Shown in pieces: positions 12,913-24,892 of a stretch of DNA of 64,000 nt. The position numbers and the translations under genes were made by a program. Each line of letters begins with the position of its first letter. Positions within the stretch are counted from its first letter, which is position 1. The stretch comes from Orychophragmus violaceus (Eukaryota; Streptophyta; Magnoliopsida; Brassicales; Brassicaceae): contig CM058232.1 in assembly GCA_030180135.1 (NCBI GenBank), forward strand, positions 75,373,001 through 75,437,000, given 5' to 3'. The notes below the pieces were generated by a model, which had not been told where the DNA came from, did not search any database, and saw only the letters and a program-made list of their open reading frames with translations.

Positions 12913-15900
12913 TTCTCCCCCACTTAATAGAATTCGTCCTCAAATTCTAGCGCTGGAAGACACCACTACGCTTCTGCTGCGCCGATAGAACCATCTTCTC
13001 TACCACCATTCCTTTGACCTCATTCGTTTGATATCCTCCGGGGTTCGAGGCTGCAGCTCCAACAATCACGTTGTTACTGGACCTTGAATCCCTTTGTCCC
13101 GTACAAGCCTACTCGACGATCTCATCTTCTTCTTGTCGGACCTCTTTCCGACTTACAACCTTTTGGTTCGTCCTCTCTCTTCTTCCTTAGCTCTCACACG
13201 TCTTGGTTTCTCACCGAACATGATTTTCTCTTACTTGCCTCAATCTTTTTGTTCCGCCGAGATCTCCCTTACTCGACCAGGTTCTCATTTTCTCGGGTCT
13301 CTAAGTCCTTTGCAAGCGATTACGAAATCACTTCTCCTCTTTTCACGCTTTTCCTTGTTTCCTTTATCCTTGTACACATCGTCTTCTTTATGATCTCTAT
13401 CATATTCCATCCACCACTATTGCGCAAGATCTTCCATACCTTCGTCTCAACCGTTCTTTATCCGTTCTTCTCTTTTCTCGGGATTCACATTACCCCCATG
13501 TGGACCTTCACGCCTTGGTTCTATAGCTAGTGATTCTCCTAATCACCTCTCCGTCTTGTCCATCTTTTTAGGTGGTCCGCCTCGCTGTCCGCTCCTCCAC
13601 ATTCTCGGGTTCACCCTTATCCTTCTTTATGGTACCACACTCCTTTGATTGACCTCTTTAGTCCGCTGATCCTCCTTACGGTCTGGGTCGATCCGTCAAT
13701 GTCCCCATGGCTGTACAATACTTCCCAACTCAAACTCCTTCGGTGTATTTTCTTTGCGTAAACCTCTTCTTCCCATCACCTAAAACTTCTCGAATTTTCC
13801 TCTTCTTGATGCGCATTCTCATTACTCGTCTCGGCACAAATCTTCTTAGTCGTGACTTTTCCTCCATGTCTTTCTTCAAATCTAACCATCGATCCTCCTT
13901 GACCACTCAATGATCTTTTAAACCGCAAACCCTTATCGGCTTCTTTCTTGCTTTGATCCTTCTTCGGTTACACCACCGTCTGATCATGATACAACCCTGA
14001 ATCCACCATTTGTATCTCAGTCTTGTCTCTTGAGATACAAACGGAAGGAACTCTTCTCCTTTATTCTCCTCCTTGGTTTACGGCCCATTTCCAATGGCCG
14101 TAACCTCCATGCTTCATCCTTACGCCAAAATATGCTGCTACGACATCTCTTCTCCATAACTCCGACCTTCCGATTCCGCAACCTTTCTTTCTTTTCCTTC
14201 CTCCGTTCTCCTGGGTAGTTCTATATAGGATGCTACCTTCTTTCTTTCTTACTCCATCACGTAATACCCGTCATGAACCATGTTATTTCCTTGGCCATGG
14301 CTTTTAACAATGCCTTGTCCGTTTCTTCCATTAAGTCCACCTGACTTAGGTAAGTACCTTCTCTGGCTTGATGAGCCTTCGTACTCGGTAAAGACTCTAT
14401 CGTATTCTTTCTCCCATTTTTCATAACCATGATCTCAGACCCTTGACGCAAACTCTTCTCCACAGACATCCTTTCACGGTCAAACCATCTTCATCACAGT
14501 TAGTTCTCATTATTTCTTTTTGCGGGATGACACCTTCTTGTCACCACCTTACTACTCATTTACCCTAATCTACCCAATCTTTCCAAGTCGTTTCCCCAGG
14601 TCCGAAACCTAATTTACGGTTTGTCACCATCATTCTTCCTTGCTGTCCTGAAATGGGATGACATCCGCTTCTCTTCCTTACTCCGTCACACCTTCTCGTC
14701 TTCAGGGAAGTAGCTTAAATAGTTCCCTCGTCAAGTCCTCTTGACTTGAACCAAGCTCCTCCTTCAATCTGATCCGGGTAAAGACTTCTCCTAAGTCTTT
14801 CTTTCACCCCTCATAATCATAAGTTAAGACCAACTCGGCCCGAACTCCTCTCGCTCAATGCGCCATTACTTACTAAAACCGCCATCATTACCCCTTGGCA
14901 CCCACTAGTTCAGCTTCTTGCATGAACTCTTCTCCGTTGGATTCTATGCTCATCTCGACCATCGTCATTGCCATTACCTCCCACTTTTCTTCATTCATGT
15001 GAGGACAGCACTGTTCCTTCCTCACCACTCGTTTGTTCGGATTCTCAACTCCTTCGATCCGCTTCACTTTCCCCAAAAGTGTCTATGCACGACTTAGTCC
15101 GCGACCATCTTTTCTTAACACTCTGCTCGTCTTGATCAATCCCTCACGCTTTCCTTGCCCACTGATGCTCTTGATCCTTGGCTTTCACGAAACCATTTCA
15201 GACTGGTCTCCTTGACCTGTCGTCTTCACAGAACCGTTTCTGTCCGATCCTCTCAAATCTGATCGGCCGCTATCACCAAACCGATGCTGGACGATCCCCC
15301 TGATCTTCCACTTCTCTCCACACCATCACCGAACCAAACCGTGAGTCTTACCACCAACCGGGTTAAAGGTTCCTTGGGTTTCGGTTTAGGAAACTGGTTT
15401 TAGGAACATGTTTTTCCTAAAACACCACTTTACAGTCCTAAGGTTTTTGGAAACTCTATCCAGGAAAACCTATGGATTCTCACACCAAAACAACTTAGGA
15501 AGTTACCGACATGCAAAAATAGTACTCACCTTACTATTTTCATGCATTCGGTCACACCTAATTTCCTAACACACTTTCCGGTTTCATATTATAATTCCCA
15601 TAAATAATATAAACCAATCATCAATCATCACACAAAAGAGAGTTATCACCCAAACATACCTCACACGGGATCTCATAGAGATCATGAAGGTTTCAAATTT
15701 CTACCCTACGTTTTACCTCCCTTTGGTCGCACATTCTCGGTCCGCTCCGTCTCCAACTTCCCGACAATCCGTATGGATAGTGGGCTCCTTGGCTTACCTC
15801 CGTCCAATCCGCCTTTCTTTGCTGCATCCAATAACGGTAAGTCCTAAAACCCCACCTAACCCACTATCTTCGGACGTACCGGTTTCCTAACGTTGTGAGT

Positions 15901-15981
15901 GCGACCCATTTGACTCGATAAAACGTTTGAAAACACGAGTTCCATAAGCATGATCATGAACCATGCTCTGATACCATCATT
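12913..15981 (-). mobile_element. LARD-like internal domain, copy B, non-coding
   Basis: 3069 bp, the same length as 6072-9140 and about 99% identical by eye, with the PBS at 15965-15976. It is likewise without coding capacity. A 148-codon plus-strand frame at 13084-13530 exists only because of a substitution and is not conserved in the sister copy, which argues against it being a gene. Confidence 0.82.
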
Positions 15982-17730
15982 TGTAACACCCCCGACGCGG
16001 ACTACGGACAATAGTCGAGCCGAAAGTACCACAAGATGTCAAATATCGAAAATGGTCCAGCCATGCCCATAGTCTAGCTGGTCCATCGTCGATATCCGAC
16101 CCTCTCGACTAAGGTCTAAGGCCTGAAAACCCGTACCAGAGCCGAGAGTTATGTTAGTTCAGACCAAACTAATACCATTGGAACAGTGGAGTTTAAACAA
16201 AACATCTTTTATTAATATTATGTAGGATCTATTACAAAATTGTTACCAAAAACCTTACAGTTTATTCGCCCGAGTCAAAAATCCTACATAATAAACCTCC
16301 ACGATCGTCTCACACACTCAAAACCCGGAGCTACACCAGCGACCTAATGTCCGAACTTCCCTCTAGCCCGTCTATGGTTTCCTGCGAGACAAAATTTGTT
16401 TAATGAGCAACCATATGGGTTATCCAGTGAGTCCAGAACCCGCTAACATGCATTAGTACCCCAAACCGTCCCCATAGCCAAAGCATAATGCAATAAACAT
16501 CTCGCAAGTATCAAAATGCAATAACCATATTAAATAAAAGCGCAAATGCGAAAGCATATAAAATAACCCTGAAAACATGACTCCAATCATGAATGCAAAA
16601 CCCGTATAGACCTTTCTAGACAACCACATGCAGAGGCCCCAAATGCACCGGCACCACCACCCAAATCTCTCTCTCGTGGCTCCTCCCGCACAATCACCTA
16701 AAAGGTTCATGTCCGACACCACACCCGAATCCACGGTAATCGTGTCGTCACACGTTACTCGGCCATGGGAGCGACCCAAGTACCCTCCGAGCCTTCTCCA
16801 AATCCACGGAGGACCTCCGAATCCACGGAGTTGGGTGGTACCCAGAGCATTTTCCTAGATTATCTACGCATACTCTAGGATGCACGTCCTAGAACAATAT
16901 TTCACATGTTCTAGAACCAAAAACACGTCTAACCTGCATGAATCACTCAACATGCAGTTAGCAACACAAATCACACGGTGTAGGGTCTTGAAAAGGATCC
17001 GAGGATCATGGCATCCACTACAACCGTCTTTTAAAAAATGGAAGGGAGACTCTCGTCTACCACATCCTCACCCATACGGGAAAACCTCTTTTCCACAAAC
17101 ATTTCCGAGTGGATCACAATCCATCCTCGTACTTATCTCATATCATTTCCGGGTCTACCTGATCCCGTACTTATCACATTCCATTTCCGAGTCGGTTCCC
17201 TAACCGATCACGTACTTATCACATTCCATTTCCGGGTCTAACTGATCCCGTACTTATCTCAACACGCATTTCCGAGTGGATCCCATATCCAACCTCGTAC
17301 TTATCACAACATCAAGCATGTATCAATTCAATAAATCAGGAACACAATTGTCGTAAATCTCAGCCCATGCACCAATATAATATCGGATTAAGATGGCACC
17401 TCCGTGCTTATTTTAACCGATCCTGCATCACACACGTTAGCATGGCACCCAACCGAGTTCACGTCCAACTGGTCCTCATGCAACACACAAGCACACAATG
17501 CACTTAAGGATAAATACTCGCGGTATTTCAATCCTTAAGGCGATACCTGCACAAATCCCGTTAGTCCTAGCTATCGGGACTCACCTCCTCGGGTCCGACG
17601 ACCCTAGACCTTGGTTCGTCCTACTCCGGGACTTCTCTTGGATCTAGATACAAAGATCCTAGTCAAAGACGGATTAAGGTAAGGTTTAGATTGACCGCTA
17701 CTCAAATCTAAAGCTTACCGACCACCGCCC
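15982..17730 (-). mobile_element. 5' LTR of LARD-like element (copy D), part left of the copia insertion
   Basis: Starts TGTAACACC next to the PBS and runs 1749 bp until the copia element at 17731. It resumes at 25628 and ends with TCATTACA at 26651. As the LTR next to the PBS, it would hold the promoter for minus-strand transcription. Confidence 0.85.
17668..17730. repeat. 63-bp target-site duplication, left copy
   Basis: The 63 bases before the copia 5' LTR are repeated exactly at 25565-25627, after its 3' LTR. The same stretch is single-copy in LTRs A (near 4985) and C (near 11790), so the repeat was created at insertion. Confidence 0.85.
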
Positions 17731-18104
17731 TGTTGGAATTGTGTCCAGTAATCTCGGTACTGTCTCTAGAAAGTAAGAGTATGTCAATGATCAGACATAA
17801 GTCATATAATACTGGGGGTCATGATGGCTTGCTAGAGTCCGCTCATGATCTATAAGTCTTGGACTTATTGCCTTTATTATATGATCCCATATGGGTCACA
17901 CGCCTAAGCTAACAGGAAAATGTGTAGGAACGGTTTAGCAGAAGTACGGTAAAAGTGCTAGGCATTTACTGTACTTAGAGAGAATAAAACGGTTTAGCTA
18001 CTCTGTGTCGATCGATACACAAGGTGTGTCGGTCGACACAGTGTGCGAATGCCGACTAGTTAATTGGTGTTTGGGCCAAATGGCCCAAACGAAATCAGAC
18101 AAGT

Positions 18105-18111
18105 TTTATAA
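18105..18111 (+). promoter_or_regulatory. Putative TATA box in the copia LTR
   Basis: TTTATAA, about 64 bp downstream of a paired palindromic motif TGTGTCGATCGATACACA / GTGTGTCGGTCGACACA at 18004-18042. The same arrangement recurs in the second copia element. Confidence 0.4.
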
Positions 18112-18596
18112 GCTAAAACTCGAGTTTCTGATCAATTAACCCTAATCACCCAGCCGTAAACTCTCTCTCTCTGCGCCGAAATCCTCTAGTGATCTAGCAG
18201 TCGTTTCCTGTGATCGCGTGTGTGAACCTTTGGAGGATTCATCCCTCGGTGTTTCTCTGATCTCAAACATACCATCTATTTCCGCTGCAAACAGGTATAA
18301 GGTGAGATCATCGTTTGTTTCTATTCTGAGAAGAACCTAGATCGCATGTTTAGGTTGATATGAATCTAAGAATTGAATCAGGATCAACTAAACAATCCAT
18401 CAGTGGTATCAGAGCCATGGTTATGGTTTTTCTTGTTTAGATTCAATGTTTAGGATTGTTTTCTTGTTTAAAAGTGTTTTGAATCAACTACTGATAAGAG
18501 AAACCATTTAAGCAACAAGAATTGAAATCTAAACACACCTAAAATCGCAGAAACCAAGCTATATTGACTTGGTAGAATGCGATTTTCAAAAGTCAG

Positions 18597-18905
18597 TATC
18601 GACCAGAATCGCATGGATCGATCGATACGATCGCATGGATCGGTCGATACAGTCTATCGGCAAAACCAGTTAAACGCGTGAAAGCATCGATCGATACAGG
18701 ATCGATGCAGGTTCGATATTGGTGCATCGACCGATGCGGTTGGTGCACATCGATCGACACGGTTAGGGTTTTGGCTCGGATCCGTGCATGCGTAAGAGCA
18801 TCGATCGATACAGGATCGATGCACGATCGATGCAGGATCGATGCTGAGAGCATCGACCGATGTGGTTGATGGATCGATCGACACGGTTGGTCCATCGATC
18901 GACAT
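18597..18905 (+). repeat. GATCGATC-type palindromic repeats in the copia leader
   Basis: About a dozen units containing CATCGATCGATAC, GATCGATGCAG or CATCGATCGACACGG, closely related to the paired palindrome in the LTR. Palindromic sequence makes frames on both strands look alike (18593-18905), and these are artefacts. Confidence 0.8.
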
Positions 18906-19363
18906 GGTTGGTTTAAGGCTCGGTTTAATTTTGATTAAAATTAATTCGTCCTGGTTTAATAAACAGATTTAATAATTTTATTAAGTCTGGTTAAACCGGG
19001 ACAAGAAATCCAATGTCGAAAGAATTATTGGATTTAGTGCCTAAACCAGGATTTTCTAATTTGATTTGGTTGGACCAAATAAATTGAGAAATTCCGGTTT
19101 AGTAAATAACCGGTTGACAATTGTGGTCATCGTAGTAATTAAAATTTGGTTAGACCAATTTTAATGAACCAGACCGGTTATGTCAATTAATTGGACAATT
19201 GGGTCATGTCTTGGACATGGACCAATTCTTGGGCCTCGGGCCAAGAAGTTAAAACAATTGGGCCATTAATTGAGTCATTCTTCAGATTTAAATTTAAAAC
19301 TTATTTTATAAAATAAAATTATAAAATTCGATTTTAAATTTATAAAGTTCCGAAATTTCGAAA

Positions 19364-19530
19364 TTAGAAAGTTTCCAAAATTAGAAGTTTCTGAATTTGC
19401 GGGTTTTGGATTTTTAAAGAAGTTTCTAAAGTTAGAAAGTTTCCGGTTTTAGAAAGTTTCCAATTTTAGAAAGTTTCCAAAATAGTAGGTTTCCAAAAAT
19501 AGAAAGTTTCCCGAAATAGTAATCTTCTAT
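19364..19530 (+). repeat. AGAAAGTTTCC short tandem repeats in leader
   Basis: Seven to eight degenerate units of about 19 bp with core TAGAAAGTTTCC, in the untranslated leader between PBS and gag. No frame. Confidence 0.7.
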
Positions 19531-20057
19531 TTTGGGAATGATTTTAATAAACCTACGGACCTCAAACAATATCAAGCGTTGGATGTCTTGTCCAGGCTAT
19601 GTCAGCTGTCAAAGCCCATTCAATTGCATTCATGGCCTTACAGTGTGAGGATGTCTGCTTTTGCGTGGGTAAGACGGTTTGTGATTCATAAATGTCATTG
19701 GGAGTCCCAGACATTAATGATTACATGACTGTATAGTCCGGTTTTCTTGACTAGGCCATCGGGAGTCCCGGGCCTTGAGACATCAGGGTGGATTGGGCCT
19801 CGGGCCCAGATTCACAACCAAGAGTTATATCACGGATATAATTAGCCGACATAGGGCTTACCGATATAAGCTAAGATTGGGTGACGGCCAGTGGCCCACT
19901 TTGATCTTAGTTATATGTGGATCTTGGAATCATTATATTCTATTGAGGGTAACTTAGGTTATTGAATATAATGCATGATTAATCATATTATACTTTAATA
20001 CGAGATTAATCATTTTGAACATATAACTAATAACCTTTTTATTTATATATTTCAGAT

Positions 20058-23000
20058 ATGACTACTACAAGCACACAAAACACGTTCTCGATCCGGTCTG
20101 TTCTCGAGAAGGAGAAGCTGACTGGAACGAACTTCCTGACATGGTCAAGGAACTTGAGGCTGGTCCTCAAGCAGGAGAAGAAGGATTACGTCCTTCGAGA
20201 TCCCCTCCCCGAGAGGCCTCTTGCCAATGCTGCCAGGACTCTGCACAATGCTTGGGAAAAGCATTCGTCAGATGAAAATGATGTTTATTGCCTGATGTTG
20301 GTGACAATGACTCCAGAGCTGCAAAAACAGTTCGAAAGTGTATTGTCTCCAATCGAGATCATGGCAAGCCTGAAATCGCTTTTTCAGGAGCAGGCTAGGA
20401 CCGAGAGGTTCCAGACAGTTAAGAACCTCTTGGACTGTAAGTTGGCTGCGAATGCGGCAGTGAGTCCTCATGTGTTGAAGATGATGGGTTATCTCGATCA
20501 TCTTCACAAACTCGACTGCCCAATCAGCCAGGAACTTGCCTGCGACATCATTCTGCAGTCTTTACCTGCAAGCTATGATCAGTTCATTCTGAACTTTAAC
20601 ATGCATGGCTTGAGTAAGACACTGCCTGAGCTTCACGGAATGCTCAAGACTGCAGAGCCCAACTTGAAGAAAACCGCCAAGGACCCCAATGTACTTATGG
20701 TACAAAAGGGCAAGGGGTTTAAGAAGTCTTCTGCTAAGGATAAGGGAAAGGCCAAGGGTGTCCAAGTCGTGGACTCAGACACGCCAAAGCCCAAGCCCAA
20801 GTCCAAGGCTGGGCCTACTGACATGTGCAGGTTCTGCAAAGAACTGGGGCATTGGAGAAGAGATTGCAAGAAATTCCAGGAAGGTCTAAAGGAATTAAAG
20901 AAGAAGACTTTCGAGACTTCTTCATCAGGTATTTTTGTTATAGAAGTTAATACAACTACTTCTGATAATACCTCATGGGTCATGGATACTGGTTGTGGGG
21001 CTCATATTTGTACTAATATGCAGGCACTCAGCAACAGTAGAAGGCTGAAGCAAGGACAAGTGGAACTACGAGTTGGGAATGGAGCGAAAGTTTCAGCACT
21101 AGCTGTAGGAACTTACTTGTTGTCTTTACCTTCGGGATTGATTTTAGAACTTAATAATTGTTATTTTGTACCTGCTATAAGCAGAAATATTATTTCAATT
21201 TCTTTGTTGGATTTGGAAGGTTATGATTTTTCAGTTAAGAATAAATTATGTTCCTTCAATCGCAACAATTTGTTCTATGGTTCTGCCCCTCTTACGAATG
21301 GGCTTTACATACTCGATCAATCCGCGCCAATTTATAACATTAATACAAAACGGTTTAAACCTAATGAGGAAAACCGAACGTTTCTATGGCATTGTCGTTT
21401 AGGGCACATCAGCGAGAAACGCATCAAGAGGCTCCATTCGAATGGACTTCTTGGCTCATTTGACTTTGAGTCATGTGAGAAATGCGAATCATGCATGATG
21501 GGCAAAATGACACGGGCCCCCTTTAATAAACCTAACGAGAGGGCCAGTGACTTATTGGGCCTGATACACACTGATGTGTGTGGCCCAATGTCCACTAATG
21601 CAAGAGGAAACTATCAGTACTTCATTACCTTCACTGATGATTTCAGTAGGTATGGATATGTTTACTTGATGAAACATAAGTCTGAATCTTTTGAGAAGTT
21701 CAGAGAATTCCAAAATGAAGTACAGAACCAACTTGGCAAAAGCATTAAGGCTCTTCGGTCCGACCGAGGAGGAGAATACTTAAGCCAAGAATTCAGTGAT
21801 CATCTAAGAGAGTGTGGGATTGTATCCCAACTCACTCCTCCTGGAACACCTCAATGGAATGGTGTGTCTGAGAGGAGAAATCGGACCTTATTGGATATGG
21901 TTCGATCTATGATGAGTCACACAGACCTTCCAATATCCCTTTGGGGATATGCTCTGCTAACAGCAGTGTTCACTCTAAATAGAGCGCCATCAAAAGCAGT
22001 AGCAAAGACACCATATGAATTATGGACTGGAGAAGCTCCAGTGCTGTCTTATCTAAGAATTTGGGGTTGTGAAGCCTATGTTAAGAGATTAATCTCAGAT
22101 AAGCTTACACCAAAATCTGATAAATGCTACTTCATTGGTTATCCACGGGAAACCAAGGCTTATTACTTCTATCTACGTTCCGAGAACAAGATCATTGTTG
22201 CCCGGGATTGTAACTTTCTTGAGAGAGAGTTTCTCTCTAAGAAAGACAGTGGGAGTAAGGTACTGCTTGAAGAAATTCAAGATGAACAGGATACTGCTCA
22301 ACCTAATGAGGAAGAGCAGCAGGAGGATCTACAAGAAATTGTAGAGCCTGAACCTGTGGTATCTGAAGTTCGAAGATCCGGGAGGATCCGTCACGAACCC
22401 GAGAGATATCAGGGATTCCTCGTGACTGACTGTCATGATCTTTTGATCATTGATGGTGATGAACCATCGAACTTCAATCAAGCCATGATGGGCCCAGATT
22501 CCTCTAAGTGGCGCAAGGCCACTGATTCCGAAATGGACTCCATGTCGGTCAACCAAGTATTTTCGTTGGTTGACTTACCCGTTGGTGTAAAAGCCATCGA
22601 GTGCAAATGGATCTTCAAGAAGAAGATTGACGTGGATGGAAATGTCCAGATTTATAAAGCCAGGTTGGTGGCAAAAGGTTTCAGACAAGTTCACGGTGTG
22701 GACTACGATGAAACCTATTCACCGGTGGCTATGATGAAATCTATTCGGATTCTACTAGCAACTGCAGCTTTTCATGATTATGAAATTTGGCAGATGGACG
22801 TGAAAACCGCCTTCCTGAATGGTATTCTAGAAGAGGATGTGTATATGACACAACCTGACGGTTACATAGATCCAAAGAATGCTGGGAAAGTATGCAAGCT
22901 TCATAAATCCATTTATGGATTGAAGCAAGCATCGAGGAGCTGGAATCTTCGTTTTGATGAAGCGATCAAGCAATTTGACTTTATCAGAAACGAAGAAGAA

Positions 23001-24035
23001 CAATGCGTGTATAAGAAAACTAGTGGGAGCAAAATCGTTTTTCTTATTCTGTATGTTGATGACATACTGCTTCTCGGAAACGACATTCCAATGCTGAAGT
23101 CTGTAAAAGACTGGCTTGGAAGTTGTTTTTCCATGAAAGACATGGGTGAAGCCGCATACGTTCTTGGAATTAGGATCTATCGGGATAGACCTAAGAGGCT
23201 GATAGGCTTGTGTCAAGACTCATACATTGACAAAGTCCTACAAAGATTCAGCATGAAAGATTCCAAGAAGGGCTTCACGCCAATGGTACATGGCACAACG
23301 CTAAGCAAGAAGCAGAGCCCTACGTCGGCTGCTGAGCTTGAGCGCATGAAGAATATTCCTTATGCATCTGCAATAGGATCTGTCATGTATGCCATGATCT
23401 GTACTCGTCCTGATGTTGCTTACGCATTGAGCATGACGAGTAGATACCAGTCAAATCCAGGTGAAAACCATTGGATTGCCGTAAAGAACATCTTGAAGTA
23501 TCTAAGACATACTAAGGATAAGTTCTTAGTGTACGGTGGAAGTGATGTGCTTAAAGTCAGTGGATTCACGGACGCAAGTTTCCAGACAGACACAGATGAT
23601 TTCCGGTCACAGTCCGGTTATGTCTTTTGTCTGAATGGCGGTGCAGTAAGTTGGAGAAGCTCCAAGCAGGACACCGTTGCTGATTCCACTACAGAAGCTG
23701 AATATATCGCCGCCTCAGAAGCAGCGAAGGAAGCTGTTTGGATTCGAAAGTTCATTATGGAACTAGGTGTGATACCAGATGCGGCTGAGCCTCTGGCACT
23801 ATTTTGTGACAACAATGGTGCTATAGCTCAGGCAAAGGAACCAAGATCACACCAGAAATCCAAGCATGTTCAAAGAAGATATCACTTGATACGTGACATC
23901 ATTAATAGAAAGGAAGTCAAGATCAGCCGAGTTCCGACAGATGATAATGTCGCTGATCCGTTGACAAAGCCACTCCCAAGGCCTAAGCTCGAGTTCCTGA
24001 CTGAAGCTGTAGGCATTAGAAACATTGAAATGTAA
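20058..24035 (+). CDS. Ty1/copia Gag-Pol polyprotein, 1325 aa, intact
   Basis: A single frame encodes all copia functions, which act in cytoplasmic particles to copy RNA into DNA and then integrate it. Visible in order: Gag capsid region (about 10-205) with W29 and the NAW motif; zinc knuckle C257-C260-H265-C270 after a lysine-rich linker; protease D310-T311-G312; the HHCC domain (H445, H450, C476, C479); integrase D506, D569 and E605 with DD35E spacing; reverse transcriptase from about 840 with D914 and YVDD at 999-1002; RNase H from about 1165 with D1172, E1213 and D1251, ending near LTKPL. Integrase precedes reverse transcriptase, as in copia and not gypsy. The first ATG is chosen because it opens Gag directly after a TTTCAG acceptor. 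I see no stop, frameshift or missing catalytic residue. Confidence 0.95.
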   Translation: MTTTSTQNTFSIRSVLEKEKLTGTNFLTWSRNLRLVLKQEKKDYVLRDPLPERPLANAARTLHNAWEKHSSDENDVYCLMLVTMTPELQKQFESVLSPIEIMASLKSLFQEQARTERFQTVKNLLDCKLAANAAVSPHVLKMMGYLDHLHKLDCPISQELACDIILQSLPASYDQFILNFNMHGLSKTLPELHGMLKTAEPNLKKTAKDPNVLMVQKGKGFKKSSAKDKGKAKGVQVVDSDTPKPKPKSKAGPTDMCRFCKELGHWRRDCKKFQEGLKELKKKTFETSSSGIFVIEVNTTTSDNTSWVMDTGCGAHICTNMQALSNSRRLKQGQVELRVGNGAKVSALAVGTYLLSLPSGLILELNNCYFVPAISRNIISISLLDLEGYDFSVKNKLCSFNRNNLFYGSAPLTNGLYILDQSAPIYNINTKRFKPNEENRTFLWHCRLGHISEKRIKRLHSNGLLGSFDFESCEKCESCMMGKMTRAPFNKPNERASDLLGLIHTDVCGPMSTNARGNYQYFITFTDDFSRYGYVYLMKHKSESFEKFREFQNEVQNQLGKSIKALRSDRGGEYLSQEFSDHLRECGIVSQLTPPGTPQWNGVSERRNRTLLDMVRSMMSHTDLPISLWGYALLTAVFTLNRAPSKAVAKTPYELWTGEAPVLSYLRIWGCEAYVKRLISDKLTPKSDKCYFIGYPRETKAYYFYLRSENKIIVARDCNFLEREFLSKKDSGSKVLLEEIQDEQDTAQPNEEEQQEDLQEIVEPEPVVSEVRRSGRIRHEPERYQGFLVTDCHDLLIIDGDEPSNFNQAMMGPDSSKWRKATDSEMDSMSVNQVFSLVDLPVGVKAIECKWIFKKKIDVDGNVQIYKARLVAKGFRQVHGVDYDETYSPVAMMKSIRILLATAAFHDYEIWQMDVKTAFLNGILEEDVYMTQPDGYIDPKNAGKVCKLHKSIYGLKQASRSWNLRFDEAIKQFDFIRNEEEQCVYKKTSGSKIVFLILYVDDILLLGNDIPMLKSVKDWLGSCFSMKDMGEAAYVLGIRIYRDRPKRLIGLCQDSYIDKVLQRFSMKDSKKGFTPMVHGTTLSKKQSPTSAAELERMKNIPYASAIGSVMYAMICTRPDVAYALSMTSRYQSNPGENHWIAVKNILKYLRHTKDKFLVYGGSDVLKVSGFTDASFQTDTDDFRSQSGYVFCLNGGAVSWRSSKQDTVADSTTEAEYIAASEAAKEAVWIRKFIMELGVIPDAAEPLALFCDNNGAIAQAKEPRSHQKSKHVQRRYHLIRDIINRKEVKISRVPTDDNVADPLTKPLPRPKLEFLTEAVGIRNIEM

Positions 24036-24892
24036 TCTAAATTTGAGTGGGAGTTTTGTGAGCTTCATTTTAGTTATTTGATATGTTCTTGTAAAACATC
24101 ATTATTTATGTTTTAATGAAATTATTATTTCAAGATTATTTTAACTGTGATGAAATAATCGTTCCAAAATGATATGAACCATTTTATAGGTCATCGAAGT
24201 AAATGATTTGATCTTGAGTCATCGAAGTCATTTAGCTTGATCATGAGATCCTATATTTGATAAATGTTTTATATCATCCTGTCCCTAGTCGAAGGTTGTT
24301 GAAATTGGAACACCAACAACCGTGTAAGACTGGATTGGTACGTGACTTATGACAAAGTCTCAGTGTGTCATAGATGCTCGGCATCAAAGTCAGTACATAG
24401 GTGTATGTTGGGAACATACGACCGGACAAGACCCGCTGATAAGAACTCTTCAGGATATTTATATCTGTGTCATAAGAGATTCTTACTACGACTATAGAGT
24501 ATAGTCCTTAGACCTGAGTTCGCATGCATGTGACTGCATATGGACTGATGCACTTTGATCATTGTCTAACGCTATCGTTCTGCGATAGCTATAAGGACCT
24601 TGTTTGGGTACATCATGAGATGAGTAGTTCACAGTGATGGAACAAGATGGGATTTGTCCCTCCAATATAAATGGAGTGAATATCTCCAGGCCAATCGGAG
24701 ATTTGAATACTGGAAAACGCATGGCCATGCTCAAACGGACTTTCCCGAGTCGTTTGTATTGTCAGTATCAAATCAGAGTCCGATGAACAAGATTAGGCTT
24801 TATAAGGATGACACTAATCTTGCCTTATGACTAATCGAGATATTGAGACGAAAGGGATTATGAATACAGAGATTCCAGTACAAGTGGGAGAT
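24036..24892 (+). other. Copia 3' non-coding region between pol and PPT
   Basis: 857 bp without a frame. Segments such as TGTCCCTAGTCGAAGG can be recognised in the reverse complement of 31753-32600 in the second copia, so this long untranslated tail is a family trait and not junk acquired by this copy. Confidence 0.65.

Larger units (their letters stand above)
18295..20055 (+). other. Predicted leader intron of the copia element
   Basis: Donor CAG|GTATAAG lies in the LTR, with a second possible donor AAG|GTGAGA at 18302. The acceptor TATATTTCAG| is two bases before the ATG at 20058. Splicing would remove the PBS and the repeat-rich leader, giving an mRNA that starts Gag at once but cannot be reverse-transcribed. 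The second copia element has donor and acceptor at equivalent places. This is inferred from splice-site consensus only. Confidence 0.5.

Noticed and set aside
13084..13530. 148-codon hydrophobic plus-strand frame
   Set aside because: Present only in the second LARD interior; the sister copy at 6243 stops earlier because of small changes. Its hydrophobicity comes from TTC/CTT-rich DNA.
9141..16264. LTR-LTR unequal recombination as the origin of the tandem copies
   Set aside because: The junction at 9423-9445 joins LTR to genomic flank with unrelated filler. Homologous LTR recombination would not produce this.
18593..18905. Overlapping frames on both strands rich in SIDRSID-type repeats
   Set aside because: Products of palindromic GATCGATC repeats in an untranslated leader.
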